DNA of 64,000 nucleotides from an uncultured Pseudomonadota bacterium (GTDB lineage: Bacteria; Pseudomonadota; Gammaproteobacteria; Steroidobacterales; Steroidobacteraceae). The position numbers and the translations under genes are program-made. The stretch is from positions 40,258 through 104,257 of the forward strand of contig CAIKZZ010000008.1 in the NCBI GenBank assembly GCA_903832085.1. Direction: 5' to 3'. Each line of letters starts with the position of its first letter. Position 1 is the stretch's first letter. Below the pieces are notes generated by a model, which ran no database searches, was not told the origin of the DNA, and saw only the letters and a program-made list of their open reading frames with translations. Below are positions 23,880-33,282 of the stretch, piece by piece.

Positions 23880-25490
23880 ATGGTGCTCTTAAAATCGCCC
23901 AGTTCGGCCCCCATGCCCACGCCCAGCCTCCACGATTACCAGCAAGCCATCGTTGCCCATATGAACCGTCAGGACTGGGCATCCGCGGCGACCACGACCG
24001 CCAGCTGTCGGAAGGCATGGCCAGACGATCGCACGGGCTGGCTGCTAGGCAGCTTTGTGGCGCTGCTTGCGGATAAAAAAGACGCGGCTCTCGCCCTCAT
24101 GGACGAGCGACTGAGACTCGACCCCTCCGATCTACAATGCTTAATACAGCAAGCCGAGTGTTTGCTTGCGCTTGGCCGGGCGGATGAGGCACTCGCGGCC
24201 GCCGAGCGCGCGGCAGTCAGTGCGCAGGGCATTCCCGATGCGCTCGATGCGATTGCCGCATTTTTGGTGCACGCCAACGCACCGAGTCGAGCCCGCGAGT
24301 TATATGACAGCGCACTCGTGCTGACACCTAACCGCACAGATCTGCTCGGCAAACGCGCGATGGTGTCGCGTTTCTTAGGCGATTTTAAAGCCGCTGAACG
24401 CGACTATGAAGCACTACTTGCCATCGAGCCCGCCAACGCCAGTGCCCTTAAAGAACGTGCTGAGCTCACGCGCCAGTCCCTCGATCACAATACCATTCCA
24501 GCAATGGAGCGCTCCCTAGCAAGCTCGGTACCTGACTCCAAAGATGCCGCTACCCTGCACTTTGCGCTCGCAAAATCCTTTGAAGACACCGGCAACTACA
24601 CCAGTAGTTGGGACCATTTAGGTCGCGGCAACGCAATCGAACGAGCCCTTATTCAGTATGACGTTCGTACCGACTGCGACCTTATGCAACAACTCACAGC
24701 AACGTTCCCAGCGTCGCAAAAAAAACCACTACTGTCCGCAAACACAGGACCCATCTTCATCGTCGGTCTGCCGCGCAGTGGTACCACGCTGGTCGAGCGC
24801 ATCCTTGGCAGTCACTCACGCATTTATCCAGCGGGTGAACTGCCTGCGTTGTCCGAAGCGCTCACGGCTGCGATGGTCAAAACCTCAGGCCTTGAACGCT
24901 TTACACGGGAGCAGTACATCAGCGCGCTGCGTGTGCTCCCCCCGGAACTGATCCGCGACGAATACTTAAGTCGGGCGCAGGCGCGTCGCGGTGAAAAAGA
25001 TTTTTTTACAGACAAACAGCCCACAAACTTTTTTTACTGCCCAGTAATCGCGCAGGCATTTCCAGACGCTCGCATCATCCATCTGACTCGCCATCCACTG
25101 GCTACCTGCTATGCGATCTATAAGACGCGCTTCCAGGGCACCTATCCTTTTGCCTACGATTTACGCGAACTGGGCGACTTTTATATCGGTTACACCAAAT
25201 TGATGGCGCACTGGCATGCCGTTTTGCCTCATCGCATACACGATCTTTCCTATGAGAGGCTGGTCACCCACCCAGAAGAGACAATCCGAGCGCTCTTCGA
25301 ATATGTGGGGTTAAACCTAGAGGACGCATGTCTTAACTTTCATGCAAACCCCACAGCCACCACGACTGCCAGCGCGGTTCAAGTTCGTCAGCCGCTATAC
25401 GACTCGTCCGTTCATCAGTGGCAGAATTACGCGTCTGAATTGGCTGACCTCCGACGACAGCTCGAGCTTGCCGGCATTAAGATCCAATAG
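23880..25490 (+). CDS. TPR-containing sulfotransferase 1
   Basis: 536 residues (start uncertain; an ATG at 23913 is an alternative). Residues about 15-230 are tetratricopeptide repeats. From about 300 a sulfotransferase domain: FIVGLPRSGTTLVERILGSHS is the PAPS 5'-phosphosulfate loop, FTDKQPTNFFY follows, and RIIHLTRHPLATCYAIYKTRF the 3'-phosphate-binding region. The C-terminus has VRQPLYDSSVHQWQNY. This TPR-ST type transfers sulfate from PAPS, possibly onto a protein or peptide held by the repeats. No signal peptide, so cytoplasmic. It faces away from receptor 1 across a 318-base spacer. Confidence 0.92.
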   Translation: MVLLKSPSSAPMPTPSLHDYQQAIVAHMNRQDWASAATTTASCRKAWPDDRTGWLLGSFVALLADKKDAALALMDERLRLDPSDLQCLIQQAECLLALGRADEALAAAERAAVSAQGIPDALDAIAAFLVHANAPSRARELYDSALVLTPNRTDLLGKRAMVSRFLGDFKAAERDYEALLAIEPANASALKERAELTRQSLDHNTIPAMERSLASSVPDSKDAATLHFALAKSFEDTGNYTSSWDHLGRGNAIERALIQYDVRTDCDLMQQLTATFPASQKKPLLSANTGPIFIVGLPRSGTTLVERILGSHSRIYPAGELPALSEALTAAMVKTSGLERFTREQYISALRVLPPELIRDEYLSRAQARRGEKDFFTDKQPTNFFYCPVIAQAFPDARIIHLTRHPLATCYAIYKTRFQGTYPFAYDLRELGDFYIGYTKLMAHWHAVLPHRIHDLSYERLVTHPEETIRALFEYVGLNLEDACLNFHANPTATTTASAVQVRQPLYDSSVHQWQNYASELADLRRQLELAGIKIQ

Positions 25491-25511
25491 GCGTTCGCGC
25501 ACGCATACTGA

Positions 25512-26087
25512 CTAATGTACGCGAGTCACCTTGCAGTCACGCCCAGTTGCCGTCTTAATCCGAAATGACCCGAATGCGCCGCGCACCAGACGCACCGTAT
25601 CACCAAGTTTTAATAGCAAATCACCAGCCGGGGTCAGTTCACGCCATGCCTGGCCATTATCGAGGTTAAACACGACTCGCCCATCGTCTTGCAACGCAAG
25701 TCCCATCACGCGCGCCCTCAATTCTGGAATTTCAGTCGGCTGGCCTGGCTGAACATCGCGCGCCACAATAGTCGCGGGTGGTAGCCCAAATTTTTCAGTG
25801 GGCGTCAGTCGAGCTACTGGCGTGACGGGCGAGGCCGTGCCCTTTGCGGCAGACTCGGTTGGTGAGGTAGCGCTTGCTATATCAACAACGCGGCTAGTAA
25901 CACTCGTCTCGTCGTCGAGCACCGCGCTTTCTCGATCAAAGCAAGCAAGCCTCTCATTGGTATCGCGAATAGCCCGACACTGCAATAAAGCATGCACTCC
26001 AGTGTCGGCAAAAGCCGAACTCATTATCAGAGTCGCAACCATGCTTACAGCCGGCAGTGCCCCTTTCAAACCCCACTCGCTACGCAT
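25512..26087 (-). CDS. Small exported protein with N-terminal Cys pair (paralogue A)
   Basis: 191 residues with a GGGGGA ribosome site. Signal peptide to about SSAFADTG. A short cysteine segment, LLQCRAIRDTNERLACFD, then a variable linker, then a C-terminal domain with VVFNLDNGQAWRELTP, LKLGDTVRLVRGAFGSFRIK and a final RDCKVTRVH. The same order (Cys pair, linker, LDNGQ.W...GS) appears in the protein at 30964-31473, in the mirrored position after an AspH gene. Function unknown; a periplasmic partner of the neighbouring enzymes or receptors is possible. Last gene of the run ST2 - AspH1 - this gene. Confidence 0.8.
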   Translation of the reverse strand: MRSEWGLKGALPAVSMVATLIMSSAFADTGVHALLQCRAIRDTNERLACFDRESAVLDDETSVTSRVVDIASATSPTESAAKGTASPVTPVARLTPTEKFGLPPATIVARDVQPGQPTEIPELRARVMGLALQDDGRVVFNLDNGQAWRELTPAGDLLLKLGDTVRLVRGAFGSFRIKTATGRDCKVTRVH

Positions 26088-26108
26088 GACTCAATCCCCC
26101 GCTATTTC

Positions 26109-27431
26109 TTACAGTCCCATCGGCGGTAACCCTTCGCCTTCATAAAAATCAGCAATCGCGATCATCGCTTCTCGCACTAAATCACGCTCCATCAGCGTGA
26201 GTGCTGGATGCCATATATCAAAAATCAGTATGGCGCGAGGGATATCAGAATCATTCCATGCCTCATGCTCAATGGTGTCGTCAAAGGCCCACGCACGGCC
26301 CACTTGCCACTCGCGCGTTTCGCCACCGACTCGGAACCCGCATCCCGGCGGCACGATCAATGGCAAATGGACTGTCAAGCGCGTGTTGGTAACACCTGTA
26401 TGCGCCGGAATATGTGTCTTTGCATCGAGAATAGAAAAAAATGCCGTTGGCCCGCGACCAGGAATATCGACTTGGGGCGTTTTACTCAGCGCCACCATCG
26501 TCTGAGGGCAGCGCACGATACGCTCTTCCTGTCGCGCACCTTCGTTACTCAGAAAGTAGGCGCCCCAGCGCCTCGAGTGATTGAGTTCGCGCCACTGATT
26601 CAAGGGCACACCATCCGGATAGGCGATATACGGCTGCATACCACCCACGTCCTCGCGCAATAGCTGCGTCAATTCTTCGCGGATCGCCCCGGTTGCATAC
26701 TCTAATTCTTCCATCCATGGAAAATCGCGCCGCGGGTAGTACTCATGATTTGTCAGAAACGGAAAATGCATGAATGTTGGCTGCGGTGCGTAAATTTTCG
26801 TGCGCCCCAAAATCTGCGCAATTGAGCGCTCAAAACGCTGACGCCCATCGCGCGGATCACTGCGCCGTATAGGCCCAACGCGCGCCTCAATAGAACTCGC
26901 CAAACTCGATGCCGCCTCTGCCACGCGCGAACGCGCATGCTTGACGTGCGCCTCCAATGCCGGCGGTAGTCTTAGTTCAGGCGACAACGTATCCAACGCA
27001 TTTTTATACACCTGCGCTGCAGCACGTGACCTGCCCATCAGATCAAGCACGGCGCCTTTTTGCAGCAGCACGACTAAGTGCGCAGGATCAAGCGCCAAAG
27101 CGCGCTCTAAGGTGACCAGTTCCGCATCGCGACGACCCAGCGCACGCTCAGCTGCAGCCACACTCAGCCAAAACTGCACATAATTCGGCGCGCTCTCGGC
27201 GGCTGCCTGAAACAATGCGAGCGCTGACTCTGCATCTCCAGCGCTCAGCATACGTCGCGCACTTTCATGCAATACGAGCGGGTGATTCGGCAGCAACCTC
27301 TGCGCCTCATTAAAACATTGCTGCGCCTGTTCACTTTGCCCTTGCGCGAGCAGCTGATCTACCTGCGTCATCAAATTGACAACTGTGGTTTCTAAAGTCG
27401 CGCGTGTCGCATCAGCCAAAGTCTTACTCAT
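26109..27431 (-). CDS. TPR protein with aspartyl/asparaginyl beta-hydroxylase domain 1
   Basis: 440 residues. N-terminal TPRs (about 15-150), then an AspH domain in the C-terminal 230 residues: TAFFSILDAKTHIPAHTGVTNTRLTVHLPLIVP carries the first Fe-binding His (in TVHLPL), and WAFDDTIEHEAWN the second, as in mammalian AspH, which also uses only two His ligands. LIFDIWHPAL ends the core. These 2-oxoglutarate enzymes hydroxylate Asp/Asn side chains of proteins or peptides. No signal peptide. It lies 15 bases after ST2 and 21 bases before the small exported protein; its paralogue is at 29657-30964. Confidence 0.93.
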   Translation of the reverse strand: MSKTLADATRATLETTVVNLMTQVDQLLAQGQSEQAQQCFNEAQRLLPNHPLVLHESARRMLSAGDAESALALFQAAAESAPNYVQFWLSVAAAERALGRRDAELVTLERALALDPAHLVVLLQKGAVLDLMGRSRAAAQVYKNALDTLSPELRLPPALEAHVKHARSRVAEAASSLASSIEARVGPIRRSDPRDGRQRFERSIAQILGRTKIYAPQPTFMHFPFLTNHEYYPRRDFPWMEELEYATGAIREELTQLLREDVGGMQPYIAYPDGVPLNQWRELNHSRRWGAYFLSNEGARQEERIVRCPQTMVALSKTPQVDIPGRGPTAFFSILDAKTHIPAHTGVTNTRLTVHLPLIVPPGCGFRVGGETREWQVGRAWAFDDTIEHEAWNDSDIPRAILIFDIWHPALTLMERDLVREAMIAIADFYEGEGLPPMGL

Positions 27432-27446
27432 GGTGTCAGTATATCC

Positions 27447-29438
27447 TCAAGATCCATGCGGATAGCGCTCAACTAAGGGGCCGAGTGCGCGCCTTAGTGG
27501 CTCGAGCCAAGCCTCATACTCACGCCAGCGATCCACAGACTCTGAATAAATCGGCTGCCTCACCTGCTCTGAACTAATCGTGGTGACGACTCGGCGTGTG
27601 TTGTAGAACTGTAGGCATCCAGCTTCAAAGGGAAGCTGGCAATACGCAAGCAAGCGGCGCACTTCGCTCTCAGGATCAGCCACTAAGTGCTCGTAGTGGA
27701 CTCGATGAATACGGCCTGGCAAAACCTGATCATAGTGATCCATTAACGCCACATAATCGGCGTAAAAGCGCCCCATATCGGCTTGGTCGTAGCTAAAGCC
27801 CATGCCTTTTGCAAAAAGCTGCTTGTAACACGAAAACCCCCCACCCAATGGGTGGCGTCGAGCATCAATAATGGCCGCGTTAGGAAACATCAGGTGGATA
27901 ATCCCGACATGCCCAAAATTGAATAAGTTCTTATCCACAAAACGCGGCTTGCCTAAAGGCCGATGAATACTTGTGCGCTCAAGATACCGCGCGGCGCACG
28001 CCGCAAACACCGACGAATCAAGTGCGCTGAGCGACTCAGGGTATGCGCCTGTCGTTGGACTCACAATGATCTCGTAGCCAGCAGCGGCTAAATCCGGCAG
28101 CTCACGTGTCCCTTCAATTTGCGAATGGCTGCTTAGGATTTGTTCAAGTAAGGTGGATCCAGAGCGTGGCAAGCCCACAATAAAAATCGGATCAGCGCGA
28201 TCAATGCCCCAACCTTGGCGCTGATCGAAAAAATCTTGCGTAAAGAACTCTCTGTCGCGTGCGACATCGCTGCTCATGACATCCGGATCGTAGACAAGCG
28301 TTGAGCGCTGAGTACGATTGCCACGCTCATAATGGCTAAAGGACGTTGCATACTTGCCTTGGTCCTCAAATGCCTTGCCGAGCGCGAATTCAATATGAAC
28401 CGTATCGGCCTGACGCAACTGCGCGCTTGCCAATAGGTCGCCCATTTGCTTGATTTCAGCCTCGCCAAACCGAAACATTTTTAAGTTCGCAAGACTCCAA
28501 TACGCAGCGCCAGACTCGGGTCGCAACGTCAGCACTTTTCGATAGGCATCAATGGCCGCCTGCTGATCGCCTTGTGCACGCAGCGTATGCCCCATGAGTA
28601 GCCAGAGCATTTCACTCGTCGGATGATCGATAAGCGCACAACGTGTGACCTCAATCGCCGCTTCATTGGAACCGAAGACCCGTAACGTTTGGGCTTTCAG
28701 ATGGATGTAAGTGGTATTCGTTGGATCTGCTGCGAGCAAGCGCTCGAGCTCTACTAACGCCGCCTCATGCTGGTGAATGGTGTGCAGCAATTGAGCCAGC
28801 TCAAACCGCGCACGCGCGTCTCCAGGCGCTTCCTTGAGGCACTCGCGCAGTTGCCGTTCGGCTGCTGGATAATTGCCCTGCCGCGACGAGATATCGGCCA
28901 GATACCGCAGCGCGACCGTGTCTGTAGGCACCAACTTTAAGCGCGCCTCAAATAGCGCCTGTGCCGTCGCGAGCCGATTCTCGGCAAGGGCTACACTCGC
29001 ATCCCCGAGTTCCACGGGGTCTGCAATCAACGCCATATAACTCGCGTAGGCGCGATCGCCCATCACTGTCTGGCCATCCGCAAAGTAAAGCGCCGCGAGT
29101 GCACGCCACGCATCGGCAAGACCCGCATCTAATTGCACTGCCTGCACCAGAGCCGCACGGGCCTCAGCAACGTGCCCCACTGCCAGTAATGCACGACCCA
29201 TCTCCAGCGCCAAAAACGCGGATGCGGGCAGCATCGGCGATAAAGCCTTGAGTATTCCTAGGGCTTTACCAGGGTCATTGAGCTTCGTGCAGGCCGTCGC
29301 CAAGAGCAACTGGGCCTCGGTGTGTCCCGGATGCTCTGCAAGCACCAGACCAGCCAGCTCGGCCGCGCGCGCAGGATCCGTCTCCAGCGCCACGATGGCA
29401 CGCATCATCTGTATATCCGCCGAGGGACTCATGGGCAC
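27447..29438 (-). CDS. TPR-containing sulfotransferase 2
   Basis: 663 residues from the GTG at 29438, which has GAGGAG nine bases upstream; an ATG two codons later and a TTG seven codons earlier are alternatives. About ten TPRs fill residues 10-390, the longest repeat region of the three homologues. The sulfotransferase domain has FIVGLPRSGSTLLEQILSSHSQI (PAPS loop), RFVDKNLFNFGHVG, AAIIDARRHPLGGGFSCYKQLF, and QVRQPIYSESVDRWREYEAWL at the end. It is the first gene of the minus-strand module and is divergent from AspH2 across about 220 bases. Confidence 0.92.
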   Translation of the reverse strand: MPMSPSADIQMMRAIVALETDPARAAELAGLVLAEHPGHTEAQLLLATACTKLNDPGKALGILKALSPMLPASAFLALEMGRALLAVGHVAEARAALVQAVQLDAGLADAWRALAALYFADGQTVMGDRAYASYMALIADPVELGDASVALAENRLATAQALFEARLKLVPTDTVALRYLADISSRQGNYPAAERQLRECLKEAPGDARARFELAQLLHTIHQHEAALVELERLLAADPTNTTYIHLKAQTLRVFGSNEAAIEVTRCALIDHPTSEMLWLLMGHTLRAQGDQQAAIDAYRKVLTLRPESGAAYWSLANLKMFRFGEAEIKQMGDLLASAQLRQADTVHIEFALGKAFEDQGKYATSFSHYERGNRTQRSTLVYDPDVMSSDVARDREFFTQDFFDQRQGWGIDRADPIFIVGLPRSGSTLLEQILSSHSQIEGTRELPDLAAAGYEIIVSPTTGAYPESLSALDSSVFAACAARYLERTSIHRPLGKPRFVDKNLFNFGHVGIIHLMFPNAAIIDARRHPLGGGFSCYKQLFAKGMGFSYDQADMGRFYADYVALMDHYDQVLPGRIHRVHYEHLVADPESEVRRLLAYCQLPFEAGCLQFYNTRRVVTTISSEQVRQPIYSESVDRWREYEAWLEPLRRALGPLVERYPHGS

Positions 29439-29656
29439 GGTACGGATCTCCTCGACCAAGGTAGCAAGCCATTAAAGACTGTCTGCCAGCGGCACGCAAA
29501 CGCCACAGCTTACCCCCCCCCACGGAGCGCCGATGCCCGCAAAAGCTATGTAGCCGAACGCGACCACCTGAGTCAACGGCCTAAGCGCTGCGCCGCGGTG
29601 CAGCGGCGCGCACGAACAGCTACAATCGACTGCAGTTCTCCTGCGAGGTCACTCAT

Positions 29657-30964
29657 TTGAGCAGCACAGCCCCTGGGGTATTGGACGAGGCGGGGATCCT
29701 GCGCGCCTTGCAGATATCAAAAGCGGACGCAGCCGCTGGCCGCGTCACTGAGTCTGATCAGCTGCTAGCACGTATTGCTGAAGCCGCCCCCCATCACCCC
29801 GCGGTGCTCAACGAGCTTGGCGTGCGCATGCTGGCTCGCGGCTCAGCAGAACAAGCGCAGGCACTGTTTACACGCGCCACCAGCGCGGATCCGCGCCATC
29901 CCGCCCTCTGGGCCAATCTCGCGAGTAGCCTCAAAGCACTCGGCCGGCGCGACGAGGAGCGCGATGCCATTGACAAGGCGCTCGAACTCGAACCGCGCCA
30001 CCTGTCCGCTCTTTTGCAAAAAGGGGCTTACCTGGAAGAGACGGGCGATGTGCGCAGCGCGGCCCGCACCTACCAAAACGCCTTGGAATGCATTGCACCC
30101 AATGCACCCGTACCCGCTGCGATTGCAGATACCCTACAACATGCCAAGCAAGTGGTGGAATCTGATTACAACGATTTGACCCGAGCGCTGGAAGAGCCTT
30201 TGGTTGCGATCCGCGCAGCGCACGGACAACGTCGCGAGCCCCGCGTCGATCAGTGCTTGGACATTCTGATGGGCCGTCGCAAGATCTATCACTCGAATCC
30301 CACGTGGATGTACTTCCCTGGATTACCAGCGATCGAGTTTTTTGAGCGAGCAGACTTTCCGTGGCTGGACGCCTTTGAAGCGGCCACCGACGACATCCGC
30401 AGTGAGTTAATGCGGATCCTCGTGGCCGATCGAGAGGGCCTACAGCCCTATGTCGACTATCCCGTCACGATGCCGCTAGACCAGTGGCGCGAGCTCAATC
30501 GTTCACGACGTTGGAGCGCCTACTTTCTATGGAACCAAAGTCGACCGGAAGCCGCTCACATCGCGCGCTGCCCAATCACGGCCCGTATTCTCGAGACCGC
30601 TCCGCGCTGCCGAGTCGAGTCCCGCGCGCCGACTGCTTTCTTCTCCATATTGGACACCAATACCCGCATACCGGCCCATGTCGGCATCACCAACACACGC
30701 GCAACAGTCCACGTACCGCTCATTATTCCGCCCGATTGCGGCTTTCGTGTTGGCAACACGACCCGCGAATGGGTACCAGGGCAGGCTTGGGTGTTTGATG
30801 ACACCATCGAGCACGAAGCATGGAATTTATCGGATACACCGCGCGCCATTCTGATCTTTGATATCTGGAACCCGCTGCTAACTGCCGTCGAGCGCAGCAT
30901 GATTCAGACCGCCACAGAAGTTTACGTCGAGCACTACGCACTACCTCCAGACCAGATCCGGTGA
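29657..30964 (+). CDS. TPR protein with aspartyl/asparaginyl beta-hydroxylase domain 2
   Basis: 435 residues. The TTG start is supported by GAGGT eight bases upstream. Layout matches the paralogue at 26109-27431: TPRs (LGVRMLARGSAEQAQALFTRATSADPRHPALWANLASSL and the next repeats), then AspH domain with IPAHVGITNTRATVHVPLIIP and WVFDDTIEHEAWN, both Fe-binding His kept, and ILIFDIWNPLL. It hydroxylates Asp/Asn in an unknown protein or peptide, probably held by the TPRs. The stop overlaps the next gene (TGATG). Confidence 0.92.
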   Translation: MSSTAPGVLDEAGILRALQISKADAAAGRVTESDQLLARIAEAAPHHPAVLNELGVRMLARGSAEQAQALFTRATSADPRHPALWANLASSLKALGRRDEERDAIDKALELEPRHLSALLQKGAYLEETGDVRSAARTYQNALECIAPNAPVPAAIADTLQHAKQVVESDYNDLTRALEEPLVAIRAAHGQRREPRVDQCLDILMGRRKIYHSNPTWMYFPGLPAIEFFERADFPWLDAFEAATDDIRSELMRILVADREGLQPYVDYPVTMPLDQWRELNRSRRWSAYFLWNQSRPEAAHIARCPITARILETAPRCRVESRAPTAFFSILDTNTRIPAHVGITNTRATVHVPLIIPPDCGFRVGNTTREWVPGQAWVFDDTIEHEAWNLSDTPRAILIFDIWNPLLTAVERSMIQTATEVYVEHYALPPDQIR

Positions 30965-31473
30965 TGCCCATGCAGCTACCTAAGATGCTTCTCATCAGCC
31001 TGCTGTGCAGCGCAGCGTGCTTGGCTGCCGACATAGACCCCAGTGCGTTGCAGCGCTGTGCAGCCATTGCCAGTGATGCCACGCGACTGCAGTGTTACGA
31101 CACCTTGGCCGGCCGACCGATGACAGCACCTCAGGATCTTGCGTCTACCAATCACACCCTGCCCACTGGCACAGCAGCATCGACGACGGCGCCAGCCGCC
31201 ACAGAGCCTGCGAGCAGCTTTGGGCTCAGCGCAACGCAGCTCAATGTCGCCAAGCCAACGACTGATGCGGTACAAGGGCGAGTCGTTAACTTAGCAGAGA
31301 GTGCAACCCAGCAACTTATGGTCACATTAGATAATGGACAAGTGTGGCAACTTACCGGCGAAGATGCGCATGTGAATGTCGGCGAGCAGGTCACGATACG
31401 ACGCGCCGCGCTGGGCTCATTTTTGCTCATCACCAAACTTAAATTTGTGTACCGCGCGCACCGTATCAAGTGA
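30964..31473 (+). CDS. Small exported protein with N-terminal Cys pair (paralogue B)
   Basis: 169 residues from the ATG at 30964, which overlaps the AspH2 stop as TGATG. Signal peptide MPMQLPKMLLISLLCSAACLAAD. Then ALQRCAAIASDATRLQCYD, a Thr/Ala linker, and a C-terminal domain MVTLDNGQVWQLTG...VNVGEQVTIRRAALGSFLLI. It matches the protein at 25512-26087 in order and in the Cys, LDNGQxW and GSF positions. The gene is translationally coupled to an AspH, so the two products very probably belong to one process. Confidence 0.8.
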   Translation: MPMQLPKMLLISLLCSAACLAADIDPSALQRCAAIASDATRLQCYDTLAGRPMTAPQDLASTNHTLPTGTAASTTAPAATEPASSFGLSATQLNVAKPTTDAVQGRVVNLAESATQQLMVTLDNGQVWQLTGEDAHVNVGEQVTIRRAALGSFLLITKLKFVYRAHRIK

Positions 31474-31546
31474 TTATCTTGGTGGCGGAACATCGCGGCC
31501 ACATCATTAGCATGACTCGCCTTAATGCGCGCATACAGGCCTGACA

Positions 31547-33178
31547 ATGACCAGAAACACGGACGCAGATACCGCAACGTTGCGCGCGGTCCTTGAGGCC
31601 GCTCAAGCGCGAGATTTTACGCGTGCAGGCATGCTTGCCAATCAAGCACTCGCCACGGGTCTTGAGCATCCACTATTACTGAACGTCGCAGCCACTGTAC
31701 TCGAACATGCTGGCAAATTTAACGACGCAATCGTACTGCTAGAGCGCGCCGTTGCCATCGCCCCCGCTGATATCGGTGCCCGCAACGCCCTCGCCTTGGT
31801 TTTGCAACGGGTAGACAGGCCCGCAGATGCGCTGATCCATCTCGATGAAATCTTAAAGCTCGACCCAAACCTTAGTTTTGTCCACGTCAGCAAGGGCAAC
31901 GCGCTCATGAGTTTGGGCTCACTCGGCCGCGCCAAACTATGCCACATGCATGCACTGACGCTAGAGCCAGAAAATGTGATTGCTCAGGCAGCATTGGCCT
32001 CCATTGCGAGTCACTTCGGTTTACACGAGGAGGCAGCAGACTGGGCGCACCGCGCACTCGCCAAAGTACCGAATCTGCCGGATGCGACCATTGTGCTTGC
32101 TACTGCGGAACTGGCCGCCGGTCGCGCCACGAATGCAGAGAAACTTGCACGGCGCCTACAACTAGATCCGCGCTTAAGCACTGCCGATCAAGCGCGCGCT
32201 TTTGGCATCATTGCCGATGCCTGCGACGCCAGCGGCCGTTACACAGACGCCTTTAACGCCTACACCTTATGTAACGCCGCACTGCAGGCGGTGCATCGCA
32301 CGCTCGCCAGTGGGACGAGCGTACTCGACTATGCGCGTGGCATTAACGTCGCCTTGCGCCATGCTAACCCACGCTGCTGGCAGCCACAGAGTCAGCACGT
32401 ATCACCCAGCGCTGACGAGCCCACCGACCATGTCTTTTTACTGGGCTTCCCTCGTTCAGGGACCACACTGCTAGAAGTGGTACTCGATGGCCACCAGGAT
32501 GTTGTCAGCCTTGAAGAGCATGAACTTCTCATCGACTCGGTCGTCCATTTTTTTAATGAGCCGCTGCGGTTTCAGGATCTAGAGCAAGCAGATGAAGCCA
32601 CACTGGCTCCACTACGAACGGCGTATTGGGACCATGTCAAAGCTGCTGACGTGCGGTTTGCAGGCAAGGTCTTTATCGATAAACATCCGTTAAATACTTT
32701 AAAACTGCCACTCATCGCCCGCCTATTCCCGCGCGCCAAGATTTTGTTTGCGTATCGTGATCCGCGCGATGTGGTACTCAGCTGCTACCGACGACGGTTT
32801 AAGATGAACAAAGCGATGTACGAACTGCTCACCTTGCCCGGGGCTGCGGCTTTGTATGACACGGTAATGGAATGCGCTGAGCGTATGCGACCACTCGGTG
32901 GCCTGGCATGGCACGATGTGCGTTATGAGGATCTGCTGCTGGATCTACCCGGCGCAACACAAGCGATCTGTGGGTTTTTGAACCTACAATGGCAGCCACA
33001 GATGGTGGACTTCGGCCTGCGCGCGACGGCGCGGGAGCATGCAACCCCAAGCACCGCGCAGTTGAGTGGTGGTCTAAAGCACAGCAGCCAAGGGCACTGG
33101 CGACACTATGCGTCTGCACTGCAGCCCATAGAACGCACACTCGCGCATTGGGTGCAGCGGCTCGGCTACCCACCTTAG
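31547..33178 (+). CDS. TPR-containing sulfotransferase 3
   Basis: 543 residues. TPRs in residues 10-230, then sulfotransferase: VFLLGFPRSGTTLLEVVLDGHQ (PAPS loop), FIDKHPLNTLKLPLIARLFPRAKILFAYRDPRDVVLSCYRRRF (3'-phosphate site with RDPRDV), and a C-terminal HSSQGHWRHYASALQPI. It differs more from ST1 and ST2 than those do from each other and may accept another target. Third gene of the plus-strand module AspH2 - small exported protein - ST3, with a 73-base gap. Confidence 0.92.
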   Translation: MTRNTDADTATLRAVLEAAQARDFTRAGMLANQALATGLEHPLLLNVAATVLEHAGKFNDAIVLLERAVAIAPADIGARNALALVLQRVDRPADALIHLDEILKLDPNLSFVHVSKGNALMSLGSLGRAKLCHMHALTLEPENVIAQAALASIASHFGLHEEAADWAHRALAKVPNLPDATIVLATAELAAGRATNAEKLARRLQLDPRLSTADQARAFGIIADACDASGRYTDAFNAYTLCNAALQAVHRTLASGTSVLDYARGINVALRHANPRCWQPQSQHVSPSADEPTDHVFLLGFPRSGTTLLEVVLDGHQDVVSLEEHELLIDSVVHFFNEPLRFQDLEQADEATLAPLRTAYWDHVKAADVRFAGKVFIDKHPLNTLKLPLIARLFPRAKILFAYRDPRDVVLSCYRRRFKMNKAMYELLTLPGAAALYDTVMECAERMRPLGGLAWHDVRYEDLLLDLPGATQAICGFLNLQWQPQMVDFGLRATAREHATPSTAQLSGGLKHSSQGHWRHYASALQPIERTLAHWVQRLGYPP

Positions 33179-33226
33179 GCTGCGGGCGACACGGCACCAA
33201 GCAACAAACTTGTGTGGCCAAAAAAA

Positions 33227-33249
33227 ACGGCGGGCATTGAGCCCGCCGT
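33227..33249 (-). terminator. Rho-independent terminator of receptor 2
   Basis: 9-bp stem ACGGCGGGC / GCCCGCCGT with a 5-base loop. On the minus strand it is followed by seven T, so it chiefly ends the receptor 2 transcript; on plus it has few T. The GGCGGGC core is the same as in the receptor 1 terminator. Confidence 0.88.
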
Positions 33250-33282
33250 CATTCTGCCTAAGCGAAAGTGTGACTTCCGAAC

